Below, one piece after another: positions 1 through 11,542 of a stretch of 64,000 bases of DNA. Positions within the stretch are counted from its first letter, which is position 1. The number at the start of each line of letters is the position of its first letter. A model generated the notes under the pieces. It had not been told where the DNA came from, made no database searches, and saw nothing but the letters and a program-made list of their open reading frames with translations. Source of the stretch: Oharaeibacter diazotrophicus (GTDB lineage: Bacteria; Pseudomonadota; Alphaproteobacteria; Rhizobiales; Pleomorphomonadaceae); the NCBI RefSeq assembly GCF_004362745.1, contig NZ_SNXY01000006.1:1-64000 (forward strand), written 5' to 3'. Made by a program: the position numbers and the translations under genes.

Positions 1-108
1 TATCCGCCGGCCTCCCCCCGGCAGACAGTCTGAATCAGCTTACGGCCGATTTGGGAACCCCTCACGATTCCGTCAGATCGGGTTCCGCTCTAGCGAGGGG
101 GGTGTCCG

Positions 109-462
109 GTGAGAACAGCGGCTTTTCTCTTCATCTTCGCGCTTTCGGGAATGGCCGGTTCGGCAAAGGCCGAGCCACGGGACATTTCGCGAGAGATCGA
201 CAGTCTGGTGACCTTGTGCAAATCGACAACGAGCGCGGATATCCGCGGAGAGCTGGAAGGAGGCCTGAAGCAGCTGTTCGGCAATGTTGTAGAGGCGAAA
301 GGCGATATATCCATCAAAGATAGCGAGTATTCGTTTCTTCAGTTGTTTGAGACCGATGAGGCTCGTCTGGAGGCACAAAAAGTCTTCAACGACTGCGCAA
401 TCAATGGGATCAGGATTATCTATGGCCTGCGACAAGAAGCTGAAAAGATGGCGTCAAGGTAA
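109..462 (+). CDS. Secreted protein of unknown function, N-terminal part of a frameshifted gene
   Basis: The 117-residue product starts with a classical signal peptide (hydrophobic stretch at about residues 4-17, cleavage likely after AKA near residue 21), so it should be exported. The rest is charged and mostly helical, with a pair of cysteines (VTLCKST, FNDCAIN). I do not recognise a family. The reading frame ends at 460-462, but the other frame stays open to 797 and has the same low-GC composition. The run AAAA at 443-446 is where the two frames meet: one extra A would fuse them into a protein of about 229 residues. I infer that this is the front half of one gene. Base composition is clearly poorer in GC than the following 60 kb, which suggests acquisition by transfer. 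Confidence 0.55.
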   Translation: MRTAAFLFIFALSGMAGSAKAEPRDISREIDSLVTLCKSTTSADIRGELEGGLKQLFGNVVEAKGDISIKDSEYSFLQLFETDEARLEAQKVFNDCAINGIRIIYGLRQEAEKMASR

Positions 463-797
463 CCTATAACGACGTATCAGCGCAGAAACAAGATCTGACC
501 AATCGAAGCATCCAGATACGTAAATTATTCGATGTAAACGGAGAGAATTCGTTCAATATTAAATTTTTCGTTGGCAGTGTATGCAAGATAAAAACAAAGA
601 TTGTATCTTCTTCTGGTCAAGTAGGATTGAATTATGCGCTAAAGACGGACAATGACACTGTTTATGATAGTACATATCTAACATCGGGCGAAGAAAATGC
701 TGTTGAAGTATTTGAAGGTGAATATAGTATCTCAATGTGGATAGATCGCGGTGCTGGTAGTTTCAGATTTACAATTGGAGCGAGTTGCGAGAACTGA
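444..797 (+). pseudogene. C-terminal part of the frameshifted secreted protein
   Basis: This frame is open from just after a TGA at 441-443 to the TGA at 795-797 and has no ATG near its beginning, so it cannot start on its own in an obvious way. It encodes about 117 residues rich in beta-type residues (for example FNIKFFVGSVCKIK and GEYSISMWIDRG) and ends in CEN. Its low GC and ordinary amino-acid make-up argue that it is genuine coding sequence. It continues the 109-462 gene after a -1 shift at AAAA (443-446). Three readings are possible: a disabled gene, an assembly or sequencing error in a homopolymer, or programmed -1 frameshifting. The first two are simpler. Confidence 0.5.
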
Positions 798-829
798 GAA
801 TTCTCAGGCTGAGTTGCGCTCTATTCGCC

Positions 830-1627
830 TCACGTCGTGTACACCCCGCCCGTCACGTTGACGCCCTGGCCGGTCATGAAGCGGGCGGATTCGGAAGCGA
901 GGAAGACGACGACGTCGGCGACGTCCTCGGGCAGTTCCAGCCGGCCGAGCGGGGTCTGGGCGACGTAGTCGTTGATCACCCGCTCGGGCGTGACGCCGCG
1001 CAGCGCCGCCTCCCACTCGACCTCGCGCGACTGCATCCCGGTCTTGACGAAGCCCGGGCAGACCGCGTTGACGCGGATGCCCGCCGGCGCCAGTTCGCGG
1101 GCGAGCGCCTGGGTCCAGCCGAGCACGGCGAACTTGCTCGCCGAGTAGTGCGCGAGCAGCGGCGCGCCGACCTTGGCCGCCAGCGAGGCGGTGTTGACGA
1201 TCACGCCGCGACCTGCCGCCACCAGATGACGTGCCGCGATCTGGTTGGTCAGGAACACGCCGCGGATGTTGACGTCGAAGTTGAAGTCCCACTCCGCGTC
1301 GGTCAGCTCCAGCGCCCGTTGCATCGTCGAGACGCCGGCGTTGGCGATGACGATCTCGCAGCCGCCGAGCCGGGCGAGCGTCTCGGAAAAGGCCGCCTCG
1401 ACGCTGTCGCGCCGGCGCACGTCCACGGTCACCGCCACCGCGCCGGCGCCGATCTCGGCGGCGGTGCGCTCGGCCGCCGCCCGGTCGATGTCGGCGACCG
1501 CGACCGCGACGCCCTGGCGCGCCAGCGCCGCCGCGATGGCGCGGCCGATGCCGGTGCCGCCGCCGGTCAGGAAGGCACGCCGGCCGGCAAGGTCGGGGAA
1601 GACGGCGCGGGACGGGGCGGTCGACAT
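830..1627 (-). CDS. SDR-family NAD(P)-dependent dehydrogenase (sugar or polyol type)
   Basis: A 265-residue classical short-chain dehydrogenase/reductase. The cofactor motif TGGGTGIG lies at residues 21-28, the NAG motif of the central strand is present (IANAGVS), and the catalytic Ser, Tyr and Lys are seen in NTASLAAK and HYSASKFAVLG. The acidic residue after the second strand (AVADID) favours NAD over NADP. It is read away from a BtpA/SgcQ protein, a carbohydrate kinase and a HAD phosphatase, so oxidation of a sugar alcohol or sugar is the likely role; the actual substrate cannot be read from the sequence. A palindrome in the shared promoter region may control both directions. Confidence 0.85.
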   Translation of the reverse strand: MSTAPSRAVFPDLAGRRAFLTGGGTGIGRAIAAALARQGVAVAVADIDRAAAERTAAEIGAGAVAVTVDVRRRDSVEAAFSETLARLGGCEIVIANAGVSTMQRALELTDAEWDFNFDVNIRGVFLTNQIAARHLVAAGRGVIVNTASLAAKVGAPLLAHYSASKFAVLGWTQALARELAPAGIRVNAVCPGFVKTGMQSREVEWEAALRGVTPERVINDYVAQTPLGRLELPEDVADVVVFLASESARFMTGQGVNVTGGVYTT

Positions 1628-1749
1628 CGGCGGGGCTCTCCGGACGGGGAGGGGGCGGCCCGGCGGGCCGGGCGGATCGCGACGAGCCTAGCGCGGGGAA
1701 ATCGCCCTCCGCAATCACGTCCCTGTTCTTTTTTGTGCGATCGTGATCT

Positions 1750-1764
1750 ATATCGTCGCGATAT
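1750..1764. promoter_or_regulatory. Palindromic operator candidate between divergent SDR and btpA-like genes
   Basis: ATATCG-TCG-CGATAT is a perfect 6+3+6 inverted repeat. It lies 123 bases upstream of the SDR start and 79 bases upstream of the BtpA-like start, in the least GC-rich part of the intergenic region. Its place suits an operator for a regulator of the whole sugar locus, but no regulator gene is seen within this cluster. Confidence 0.45.
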
Positions 1765-1842
1765 GGTCGATGCCGTTCGCGGGGACGGCGGCGACGCGCG
1801 AACCCCGGCCGCCGACGCGGGCCGGCGGACGGGAGACGACGG

Positions 1843-2643
1843 ATGATCTTCGAGTTCTTCGGCGCCAGGAAGAAGGCCGTGATCGCCATGGCGCACATCG
1901 GCGCCTTGCCGGGCGCGCCGCTCTACGACGCCGACGGCGGCCTCGACAAGCTGATCGAGGGCGTGCTGGCCGACGTCGAGAAGCTGCAGGCCGGCGGCGT
2001 CGACGCCATCATGTTCGGCAACGAGAACGACCGTCCCTACGTCTTCAAGGCCGCGCCCGAGGGCCTCGCCGCGATGGCCGCGATCGTCCAGGCGGTCAAG
2101 CCGCACCTCTCCGTGCCCTTCGGCGTCAACTATCTCTGGGATCCCGTCGCCAGCGTCGCGATCGGCGCGGTCACCGGCGCGTCCTTCGTGCGCGAGATCC
2201 TCACCGGCCTGTTCGCCTCCGACATGGGCCTGTGGCAGCCGGACTGCGCCGCCGCCTCGCGCCTGCGCCATTCGCTCGGCCGCGACGACATGAAGCTGCT
2301 CTTCAACATCAACGCCGAGTTCGCCCATTCGCTCGACCAGCGCCCGATCGAGCTGCGCGCCCGCAGCGCGGTGTTCTCCTCGCTCGCCGACGCGGTGCTG
2401 GTGTCCGGCCCGATCACCGGCCAGCCGGCCGACCGCTCGCAGCTCGCCGCGGTCTGCGAAGCGGTGCGCGACGTGCCGGTGTTCGCCAACACCGGCGTCA
2501 ACATCGACAACGTCCGCGACGTGATGGCGCTCGCCTCCGGCTGCGTCATCGGCACCCACTTCAAGGTCGACGGCAACACCTGGAACCCCGTCGACGCCGA
2601 CCGCGTCAGGCGCTTCATGGATGTCGTCGAGACGCTGCGCTGA
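1843..2643 (+). CDS. BtpA/SgcQ family TIM-barrel protein
   Basis: A 266-residue protein matching the BtpA family (named for the cyanobacterial photosystem I biogenesis protein BtpA and enterobacterial SgcQ). It begins with the family-type stretch MAHIGALPGAP and shows the conserved GVNYLWDPVASVAIG and TGVNIDNVRDVM segments, the latter resembling a phosphate-binding end of a TIM barrel. Bacterial SgcQ-type members sit in carbohydrate gene clusters, where an aldolase or epimerase role has been suggested but is not firmly established. Here it is followed within 10 bases by an FGGY kinase and then a HAD phosphatase, so I infer a step in breakdown of a phosphorylated sugar. A photosynthesis role is not supported by the context. 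Confidence 0.8.
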   Translation: MIFEFFGARKKAVIAMAHIGALPGAPLYDADGGLDKLIEGVLADVEKLQAGGVDAIMFGNENDRPYVFKAAPEGLAAMAAIVQAVKPHLSVPFGVNYLWDPVASVAIGAVTGASFVREILTGLFASDMGLWQPDCAAASRLRHSLGRDDMKLLFNINAEFAHSLDQRPIELRARSAVFSSLADAVLVSGPITGQPADRSQLAAVCEAVRDVPVFANTGVNIDNVRDVMALASGCVIGTHFKVDGNTWNPVDADRVRRFMDVVETLR

Positions 2644-2653
2644 GCCGCCGGCG

Positions 2654-4153
2654 ATGACCTGCGTCCTCGGCCTCGACGTCGGCACCACCTCGACGATCGG
2701 CATCCTGATCCGCCTGCCGGACACCGTGCTCGCCACGGCGAGCCGGCCGGTCCGGCTGTCGTCGCCGCGGCCCGGCTGGGCCGAGGAGGATCCGGACGCG
2801 TGGTGGACCAACGTCGCCGCGATCACCCGCGCGCTGATCGCCGAGGCCGGCGTCCGTCCCGAGGCGATCGCCGCCGTCGGCGTCACCGGCATGCTGCCGG
2901 CGGTGGTGCTGGTCGACGACGCCGGCCGGCCCGTCCGCCCGTCGATCCAGCAGAGCGACGGGCGCTGCGGCGCCGAGGTCGCGGCGATCCGCGCCGAGGT
3001 CGACGAGGCGGCGTTCCTCGCCAAGGCCGGCAACGGCGTCAACCAGCAGCTGGTCGCCCCCAAGCTGCGCTGGCTCGCCGCCCACGAGCCGGAAGCGCTC
3101 GCCCGCGCCGCGACCGTTTTCGGCTCCTACGACTGGATCAACTTCCGCCTCACCGGCGAGCGCGCCGTCGAGCAGAACTGGGCCCTCGAGGCCGGCTTCG
3201 TCGACGTCGCCGCCGGCCGGCTCGACGACGGCCTGATCGCGCTGACGGGCCGGCCGCGCACGCTCGTGCCGCGCAAGGTCGCCTCCCACGAGATCCTCGG
3301 CCGCGTCACCCCGGCAGCGGCCGCCGAGACCGGCCTCGCCGCCGGCACGCCCGTGGTCGGCGGCGCCGCCGACATGATCGCCTCCGCCCTAGGCGCCGGC
3401 ATCGTCGCGCCCGGCGACGTGCTCCTGAAGTTCGGCGGTGCGGTCGACGTCCTCACCGCCACCGACCGCGCCCGCCCGGACCCGCGGCTCTATCTCGACT
3501 ACCACCTCGTCCCCGGCCTCTTCATGCCGAACGGCTGCATGGCGACCGGCGGCTCGGCGCTGAACTGGTTCGCGCGCACCTTCGCCGGCGGCGAGGCGGC
3601 GACGGCCGCCGCCGCGGGCGAGAGCGTCCACGCTCGGCTCGACCGCCTCGCCGCCGACCGCCCCGCCGGCGCCGAGGGACTGACGGTGCTGCCCTATTTC
3701 CTCGGCGAGAAGACCCCCCTGCACGACCCTGCCGCCCGCGGCGTCTTCGACGGCCTCACCCTGTCGCACGACCTCGGCCATCTCTGGCGGGCGATGCTCG
3801 AGGCCTATGCCTACGCCATCGCCCACCACGTCGAGGTGCTCGCCGACATCGGCCATCGCGCCGAGCGCTTCATCGTTTCCGACGGCGGTTCGGCGAGCCG
3901 GGTCTGGATGGGCATCGTCGCCGACGTGCTCGGCCGGCCGGTGCAACGCCTCTCCGGCCATCCCGGCTCCTGCCTCGGCGCCGCCTGGACCGCCGCGATC
4001 GGCGCCGGTCTCGTCGACGACTGGGCGGGCGCCGCCCGCTTCGTCACCGCCGGCGACCGCATCGATCCCGATCCCGCCAACGCCGGCATCTACGCCGCCG
4101 GCTACGCCCGCTACCGCGCCCTCCACGGCGCCATCTCCACGGTGCCGCGATGA
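2654..4153 (+). CDS. FGGY-family carbohydrate kinase
   Basis: A 499-residue kinase with the FGGY N-terminal signature (LGLDVGTTSTIGILI), a substrate-region GVTGMLPAVVLVDDAGRPVRPSIQQ-type segment, and the C-terminal ATP-binding domain with ISDGGSAS-like VSDGGSASRVWMGIVAD. Length is typical of xylulokinase-type members. The ATG at 2654 follows the BtpA-family stop by ten bases and is preferred over a longer upstream start because it begins exactly at the beta-1 strand of the fold. It overlaps the next gene by ATGA. The enzyme should phosphorylate a ketose, sugar alcohol or similar; which one is unknown. Confidence 0.85.
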   Translation: MTCVLGLDVGTTSTIGILIRLPDTVLATASRPVRLSSPRPGWAEEDPDAWWTNVAAITRALIAEAGVRPEAIAAVGVTGMLPAVVLVDDAGRPVRPSIQQSDGRCGAEVAAIRAEVDEAAFLAKAGNGVNQQLVAPKLRWLAAHEPEALARAATVFGSYDWINFRLTGERAVEQNWALEAGFVDVAAGRLDDGLIALTGRPRTLVPRKVASHEILGRVTPAAAAETGLAAGTPVVGGAADMIASALGAGIVAPGDVLLKFGGAVDVLTATDRARPDPRLYLDYHLVPGLFMPNGCMATGGSALNWFARTFAGGEAATAAAAGESVHARLDRLAADRPAGAEGLTVLPYFLGEKTPLHDPAARGVFDGLTLSHDLGHLWRAMLEAYAYAIAHHVEVLADIGHRAERFIVSDGGSASRVWMGIVADVLGRPVQRLSGHPGSCLGAAWTAAIGAGLVDDWAGAARFVTAGDRIDPDPANAGIYAAGYARYRALHGAISTVPR

Positions 4154-4824
4154 CCGCCCCCTTCGCCGCCGTCGCCTGGGACGTCGACGGCACGCTGGTC
4201 GACAGCGAACCGCTGCACCACCGCGCCCTGCTGGCCGCCTCGGCCGCCGCCGGCGTCGACCTCTCCGACCTGCCCGACATGGCCTTCCGCGGCATCCACG
4301 TCGGCGACGTCTGGGAGATGCTGGCGCCGCGCCTTTCCGGCGCGATCGGCCGCGAGGCCTGGTTCGCCGCGATCCGCGACCACTACGTGTCGCACCGGCG
4401 CGAACTCGTCGCGGTGCCGGGTGCGGTCGAGACCGTGCGCCGTCTCGCCGAGGCCGGCGTGCCCCAGGTCTGCGTCTCCAATTCGGAACGGGCGATCGTC
4501 GCCGCCAATCTCGACGCCCTCGGCATCGCCCGTCTGATCCGCTTCTCGGTCACGCTCGACGACGTCGCCGCCGGCAAGCCCGACCCGGAACCCTATGCCC
4601 GCGCCGTCCGCCGGCTGACGCTGCCGCCGGCCGCCGTCGTCGCCGTCGAGGACAGCGCCACAGGCGCCGCTTCCGCCAGGGCCGCCGGTCTCCACGTCGT
4701 CGCCTGCGGCCCCGACGCCGACGCGATCGCCGACGCCCACCGCGTCGTCGCCGACCTCCGCGACCTCGCGGACCTCTTCGTCCGCGCGGACGTCGTCGTC
4801 CGCGGCCCCGTCGCCACCGCCTGA
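4150..4824 (+). CDS. HAD-superfamily hydrolase (beta-phosphoglucomutase-like)
   Basis: A 224-residue HAD subfamily IA protein. Motif I is DVDGTLVDSE near the N terminus, motif II the Ser in QVCVSNSERA, motif III the Lys in AAGKPDPEPY, and motif IV VVAVEDSATG. The cap region is of the helical type found in beta-phosphoglucomutase and sugar-phosphate phosphatases. Its start codon overlaps the kinase stop (ATGA), so translation is probably coupled. Together with the kinase it suggests a phosphorylate-convert-dephosphorylate scheme or removal of a dead-end phosphate. Substrate unknown. Confidence 0.82.
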   Translation: MTAPFAAVAWDVDGTLVDSEPLHHRALLAASAAAGVDLSDLPDMAFRGIHVGDVWEMLAPRLSGAIGREAWFAAIRDHYVSHRRELVAVPGAVETVRRLAEAGVPQVCVSNSERAIVAANLDALGIARLIRFSVTLDDVAAGKPDPEPYARAVRRLTLPPAAVVAVEDSATGAASARAAGLHVVACGPDADAIADAHRVVADLRDLADLFVRADVVVRGPVATA

Positions 4825-4864
4825 CGGCGCGAGGGGAGGGGCGGAGAGGGCGGGCGCGCGGGCT

Positions 4865-5092
4865 TCACTCCTCCGCCGGAACAGCGGCCGAGCCGTGTCG
4901 GATCTCGCCGTCCTGCGCCATGGTCCGGGTGATCGTGGCGATCCGGGTGATCAGCCCCGCGATCATCGAGCGGTGCCGCGACGGATGGGCGGCGCGGAAG
5001 TCGACGTCGTCGAGCACCCGCTGCAATTCGGCCTCGGCGGCCCTGAGATCGTCGATGCCATAGCGCGTCGGGGCTCTCCTCTGGCGTTTCAC
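4865..5092 (-). CDS. Small basic protein of unknown function
   Basis: The chosen GTG start at 5092 has a good ribosome-binding site (GGAGAG six bases upstream) and gives 75 residues beginning MKRQRRAP. A longer GTG start at 5128 is possible but lacks such a site. The middle part (AAEAELQRVLDDVDF) looks helical. No family is recognised. It stands alone, facing the HAD gene. An AT-rich stretch with a promoter-like look lies upstream at about 5135-5175. Confidence 0.5.
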   Translation of the reverse strand: MKRQRRAPTRYGIDDLRAAEAELQRVLDDVDFRAAHPSRHRSMIAGLITRIATITRTMAQDGEIRHGSAAVPAEE

Positions 5093-5119
5093 GTCGCTCT
5101 CCGAGTCGCGGCCGGCTGA

Positions 5120-7879
<2,760 letters not shown>

Positions 7880-7897
7880 GGGAGATCGTGTAGCGAA

Positions 7898-7926
7898 GCC
7901 GGACGGTTCAATCGCCGCCGTCCGGC
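7898..7926. terminator. Hairpin between convergent gyrB and SDR gene
   Basis: GCCGGACGG (7898-7906) pairs perfectly with CCGTCCGGC (7918-7926). It lies 19 bases after the gyrB stop. There is no T-run, so it could serve both converging genes or only stabilise the 3' end. Confidence 0.55.
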
Positions 7927-7947
7927 CCCGGCTCGTGTCCGGCCCGG

Positions 7948-8727
7948 CTACACCGTCGGAACGGTGCCGCCGTCGATGACGTGTTCGGTTCCCGTGATCG
8001 AGGCGGCGAGGTCGGAGGCGAGGAAGGCGATCAGGTTCGCCACCTCCTCCGGCTTCGATGGACGGCCGAGGGGGATGCCGCCGAGCGAAGCCATGATGAT
8101 CCGCTTGCCGCCCTCGACGTCGGTCCCGGCCTCGACCGCGAGCCGCTCGGCGAGCTTCACCGACGCCTCGGTCTCGATCCATCCCGGCGCCACCCGCACC
8201 ACCCTCACGCCCTTCGGCGATACCTCCTTCGAGAGCGCCTTGCCGTAGGCCGAGAGGGCGGCCTTGGCCGCCGCGTAGGCGATGGTCGCCTCGGGCAGCG
8301 GCATCAGGCGCTGGATCGAGGTGACGTGGACGACGACGCCGCGTCCCTGGCCGATCATGCCGGGCAGCAGGGCCCGGTCGAGACGCACGGCCGGGAAGAG
8401 ATTGAGGTCGATCTCCCTGCGCCATTCCTCGTCGGTCAGCGCGGCGAAGCCGCCCGCCGGCGCCGACGAACCGCCGAGCATGTGGACGACGACGTCGACA
8501 CCGCCGAGCCTGTCGCGAACGGCGGTCGCGACGGCGGCGCAGCCCTCGGCCGTGGTCAGGTCGGCGGCGACGAAGCCCCGCTCGGGGACGTCGTCCGGCC
8601 GTGAGCGCGCCGTCGTGAGCACGTCGGCGCCGAGGTCCCGGAACAGGCGGACGGTCGCCGCGCCCGCCCCGCGGGTGCCGGAGGTGACGAGGGCACGCTT
8701 GCCGCGAAGGTCGAGAATGGGTGCCAT
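7948..8727 (-). CDS. SDR-family oxidoreductase
   Basis: A 259-residue short-chain dehydrogenase. It has the cofactor loop [12 protein letters not shown] (a variant of TGxxxGxG, with TSGTRGAG), the VHMLGGSS segment in place of NNAG, and the catalytic Ser and YxxxK in VTSIQRLM and [15 protein letters not shown]. The altered glycine motif and GG in place of NAG are typical of one broad SDR subgroup that often accompanies LysR regulators. Its ATG overlaps the stop of the upstream NTF2-like gene (TGATG), so the two are translated together. Substrate unknown. Confidence 0.82.
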   Translation of the reverse strand: MAPILDLRGKRALVTSGTRGAGAATVRLFRDLGADVLTTARSRPDDVPERGFVAADLTTAEGCAAVATAVRDRLGGVDVVVHMLGGSSAPAGGFAALTDEEWRREIDLNLFPAVRLDRALLPGMIGQGRGVVVHVTSIQRLMPLPEATIAYAAAKAALSAYGKALSKEVSPKGVRVVRVAPGWIETEASVKLAERLAVEAGTDVEGGKRIIMASLGGIPLGRPSKPEEVANLIAFLASDLAASITGTEHVIDGGTVPTV

Positions 8728-9047
8728 CAGCCGATCCTCAGGGTGGTGATCAGGTCGTTCTCGAGCGTGAACGCGAAGGCGAGCACGGCCGGACTGCCCG
8801 GGAAGTCGCCGCTGACGCGGGCCCGCACGACGACGCCGTCTCCGTCCCGCGCCACCTCCACGGCTTCGGTGGTGGGGCGGTACTGCGCCTGCGCGGCGAG
8901 CCACCACGCCCGGATGGCGGCGTGGCCGTGGTGTCGGCGGCCCTCGTCCTCGACGACGGCGTCGCTCGCGAAGGCGCGAGCGAGCCTTTCGGGATCCGCG
9001 TCGCGGTCGGCGTCGAAATAGGTCCTGACGGCGGTCGGCATGTCCAT
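8727..9047 (-). CDS. NTF2-like / SnoaL-like small protein
   Basis: A 106-residue protein with the cone-shaped NTF2-like pattern: an N-terminal helix ([20 protein letters not shown]), then [21 protein letters not shown], then beta strands. Such proteins act as small-molecule isomerases, hydrolases or binding folds. It is the first gene of a two-gene unit with the SDR enzyme and is transcribed away from the LysR gene at 9150. That triad suggests a small inducible detoxification or catabolic unit, with the LysR protein sensing the substrate. Confidence 0.75.
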   Translation of the reverse strand: MDMPTAVRTYFDADRDADPERLARAFASDAVVEDEGRRHHGHAAIRAWWLAAQAQYRPTTEAVEVARDGDGVVVRARVSGDFPGSPAVLAFAFTLENDLITTLRIG

Positions 9048-9149
9048 GGACGTCTCCAGCGTTGGTGGGGTGACACGCGGAATGTGCCGCTGGACGATCG
9101 ATCCGATAAGCGGGATGAAAGGGGACAAGGTATTTCGGAAATCGGGACG

Positions 9150-10055
9150 ATGCGCAAACCTGGACTGTCCGATCTCGACGCGGCGCTGGCCTTGGCCCGG
9201 CGGGCGTCCTTCCGCGCCGCGGCGACCGATCTCGGCGTCTCCACCACGACGCTCAGCAACACGATCGCGAAGCTGGAAGCGGGCCTCGGCGTCCGCCTGT
9301 TCAACCGGACGACCCGGAGCGTCTCGCTCACCGACGCCGGGCGGACCTTCGTGGGGCGGATCGCCCCGGCCCTTCGGGAGATCGAAGGGGCGATGGACGG
9401 CGCGCGCGCGGAGCAGGCGGAGCCGACGGGCACCTTGCGCATCAACGCCTTCGCCACCGCCGCCCGCGGGATTCTCGAGCCGCTCGTCTTCGCCTTCCTC
9501 CGCGCCCATCCGCGGGTGCACGTGGAGATCGTCACGGAGGAGCGGCTGGTCGACATCGTGGCCGAGGGCTTCGACGTCGGCGTCCGCGCCGCCGACCTCG
9601 TCCCGGCGGACATGATCGCGCTGCCGCTCGGCCCGCCGCTTGCGCACGCCGTCGTGGCATCCCCGGCCTACCTCGCGCGGCACGGCCGTCCGCGGACGCC
9701 CGCCGACCTCGCTGACCACGCCTGCATCCGCGTTCGCCTGCCCAACGGCGCGCTGCTGCGCTGGCCGTTCTCGCGGTACGGCGAGACGCTGCAGGTGGAC
9801 GTCACGGGGCCGCTGACCCTGGACGAGGCCGGTCTCGCCCGCGCCGCCGTCGTCGAGGGCTTCGGGATCGGCTTCTTCCAGGAGCCGAACGTCCGAGAAG
9901 AGATCGCCGCCGGGCGGCTCGAGCGGATCCTCGCGGATTGGACGCCCCCGCTGGTGCCGCTCTGCCTCTACTATCCCGGCCGGCGCAACCATTCGGCCGC
10001 CCTCCGGAGCTTCCTCGCCCTCGCCCGGGAGATCGGCAAGGGCGCGGCGCCCTGA
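9150..10055 (+). CDS. LysR-family transcriptional regulator
   Basis: A 301-residue LysR-type regulator. Residues 1-60 form the winged helix-turn-helix ([57 protein letters not shown]), followed by a linker helix and a periplasmic-binding-type effector domain with the family segments [20 protein letters not shown] and [15 protein letters not shown]. It is divergent from the NTF2/SDR pair with about 100 bases between them, the usual arrangement for a LysR regulator controlling its neighbour. ATG 9150 fits the family N terminus ([11 protein letters not shown]). Confidence 0.88.
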   Translation: MRKPGLSDLDAALALARRASFRAAATDLGVSTTTLSNTIAKLEAGLGVRLFNRTTRSVSLTDAGRTFVGRIAPALREIEGAMDGARAEQAEPTGTLRINAFATAARGILEPLVFAFLRAHPRVHVEIVTEERLVDIVAEGFDVGVRAADLVPADMIALPLGPPLAHAVVASPAYLARHGRPRTPADLADHACIRVRLPNGALLRWPFSRYGETLQVDVTGPLTLDEAGLARAAVVEGFGIGFFQEPNVREEIAAGRLERILADWTPPLVPLCLYYPGRRNHSAALRSFLALAREIGKGAAP

Positions 10056-10107
10056 CGGCACGACCCGAACGATCGCCGTGGATCGCCCGCGATCGGAACG
10101 ACCGCGG

Positions 10108-11334
10108 TCAGGGCGTCGTCGGTGAAGGCCGGCCGAGGAAGTCGCCCGCGACGCCGTCGGCCGACGGAGCGCGAACCGGTTCGCCCGACGGCGCGGCCGC
10201 CGTCGCGAGCGGCCGCTCCTCCGCCGCCCGCCAGGGCAGGGCGAGCGAGGCGCGGAAGCGGCCCGGGCCGACGGGGCCGGCGGCGAACAGGCCGTCGTCG
10301 CGGAAGCGGGCGCGCAGGCGTTCGGCGACGTTGCGCGTGCCGACGCCCATGCCGGCCAACCCGTCGCGGCCGGGCCGGCCACCGTCGATCGGCATGTCGT
10401 TCTCGATCGTGATCAGCAGGCGGTCGGCGTCCCGGCGCGCGCGGAGCGCGATCTCCACCTGGCCCGCGGTCGCCCCGACGCCGTGCTTGACCGCGTTCTC
10501 GATGAGCGGTTGCAGGATCAGGCTCGGCACCAGCGCGCGCCGGACGTCGTCGGCCGCGTCGATGCGGAAGGTCATCCGGTCCGAGAAGCGTTCCCGTTCG
10601 ATCTCGAGATAGTCCCGTTGCAGGGCGAGTTCCTCGGCCAGCGGCACGTCGTGGACGGGGTCGAGCGCGAGGGTGGTGCGCAGGAAGGTCGAGAGCGACA
10701 GCACCATGCGCCCCGCGCGCGCGGACGATCCCTCCTCGATCAGTCCGGCGATCGAGTTCAGCGTGTTGAACATGAAGTGCGGGTTGACCTGATAGCGCAG
10801 CGCCCGCATCTGCGCCGCCAGCGCCTCCTCGCGGACGGCGGCGAGGCGCAGGCTGCGCGCGTGCAGCTCGAAGGCGAACACGAGGGCGACGAACAGCGCG
10901 CACCAGCCGAAGAACAGCGCCGCGCCGAGGGCGGTGTCGTTCACGAATCCGGCCCAGTCCGCGCCGCCGACCGAGGTCGGCAGCCCGCCCCCGCCGAGGA
11001 CCCGGCCGAGCCCGGCCCGGGCGATCCCCCCGAGCAGCGACAGCGCGAAGGACGACAGCAGGAGCGCGGGCAGCGCACCCTCGGTCGAACCGTTGCGCGT
11101 CGCCCGCCCGTGGATGCCGAGGAGCGCGAGGGAGATCGCGCAGGCGCCGAGCCAGCACGCGCCGTCGAGCGCCAACGTCGCGACCACGGATCGGACGTCC
11201 ACCCCCGGTGCCCCGGACGCACCGCTCCCGAGCACGGCGGCCGGCAGCGACGCCAGGAAGATCCCCGCCCAGTAGACCAGCCCGAAACGGACATGGGCCC
11301 GGCGAATGCCGCAGTCGTCGGTGAGGCGGTCCAT
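10108..11334 (-). CDS. LytS/YehU-type sensor histidine kinase
   Basis: A 408-residue membrane kinase. About five or six hydrophobic segments occupy residues 15-180. The His_kinase domain of the LytS class follows, with the phosphoacceptor block RYQVNPHFMFNTLNSIAGLIEEG, then the ATPase domain with LQPLIENAVKHGV and the glycine loop GMGVGTRNVAERL. Members of this family normally pair with a LytTR-type response regulator; none is found on either side, so this looks like an orphan whose partner lies elsewhere. Confidence 0.85.
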   Translation of the reverse strand: MDRLTDDCGIRRAHVRFGLVYWAGIFLASLPAAVLGSGASGAPGVDVRSVVATLALDGACWLGACAISLALLGIHGRATRNGSTEGALPALLLSSFALSLLGGIARAGLGRVLGGGGLPTSVGGADWAGFVNDTALGAALFFGWCALFVALVFAFELHARSLRLAAVREEALAAQMRALRYQVNPHFMFNTLNSIAGLIEEGSSARAGRMVLSLSTFLRTTLALDPVHDVPLAEELALQRDYLEIERERFSDRMTFRIDAADDVRRALVPSLILQPLIENAVKHGVGATAGQVEIALRARRDADRLLITIENDMPIDGGRPGRDGLAGMGVGTRNVAERLRARFRDDGLFAAGPVGPGRFRASLALPWRAAEERPLATAAAPSGEPVRAPSADGVAGDFLGRPSPTTP

Positions 11335-11542
11335 GCTCGCGTATCCGGTCTTCGATGCCGGCGCATTCTAGCCGTGGCGGCGACCGCGTCGACGGGGATC
11401 GGGGCTGCGCCGGCGCGACTTTCGCCCGCGCGCCGGCCGGAGGGCCGGGCGTCCCCGGTAATTCCACCGGCGCCGCGTTGCCGGCCTCGTCGGGATCGCG
11501 CATCCTCTGCCCGAAACCGCGAGCTTGTCCGTCGGAGCGACC

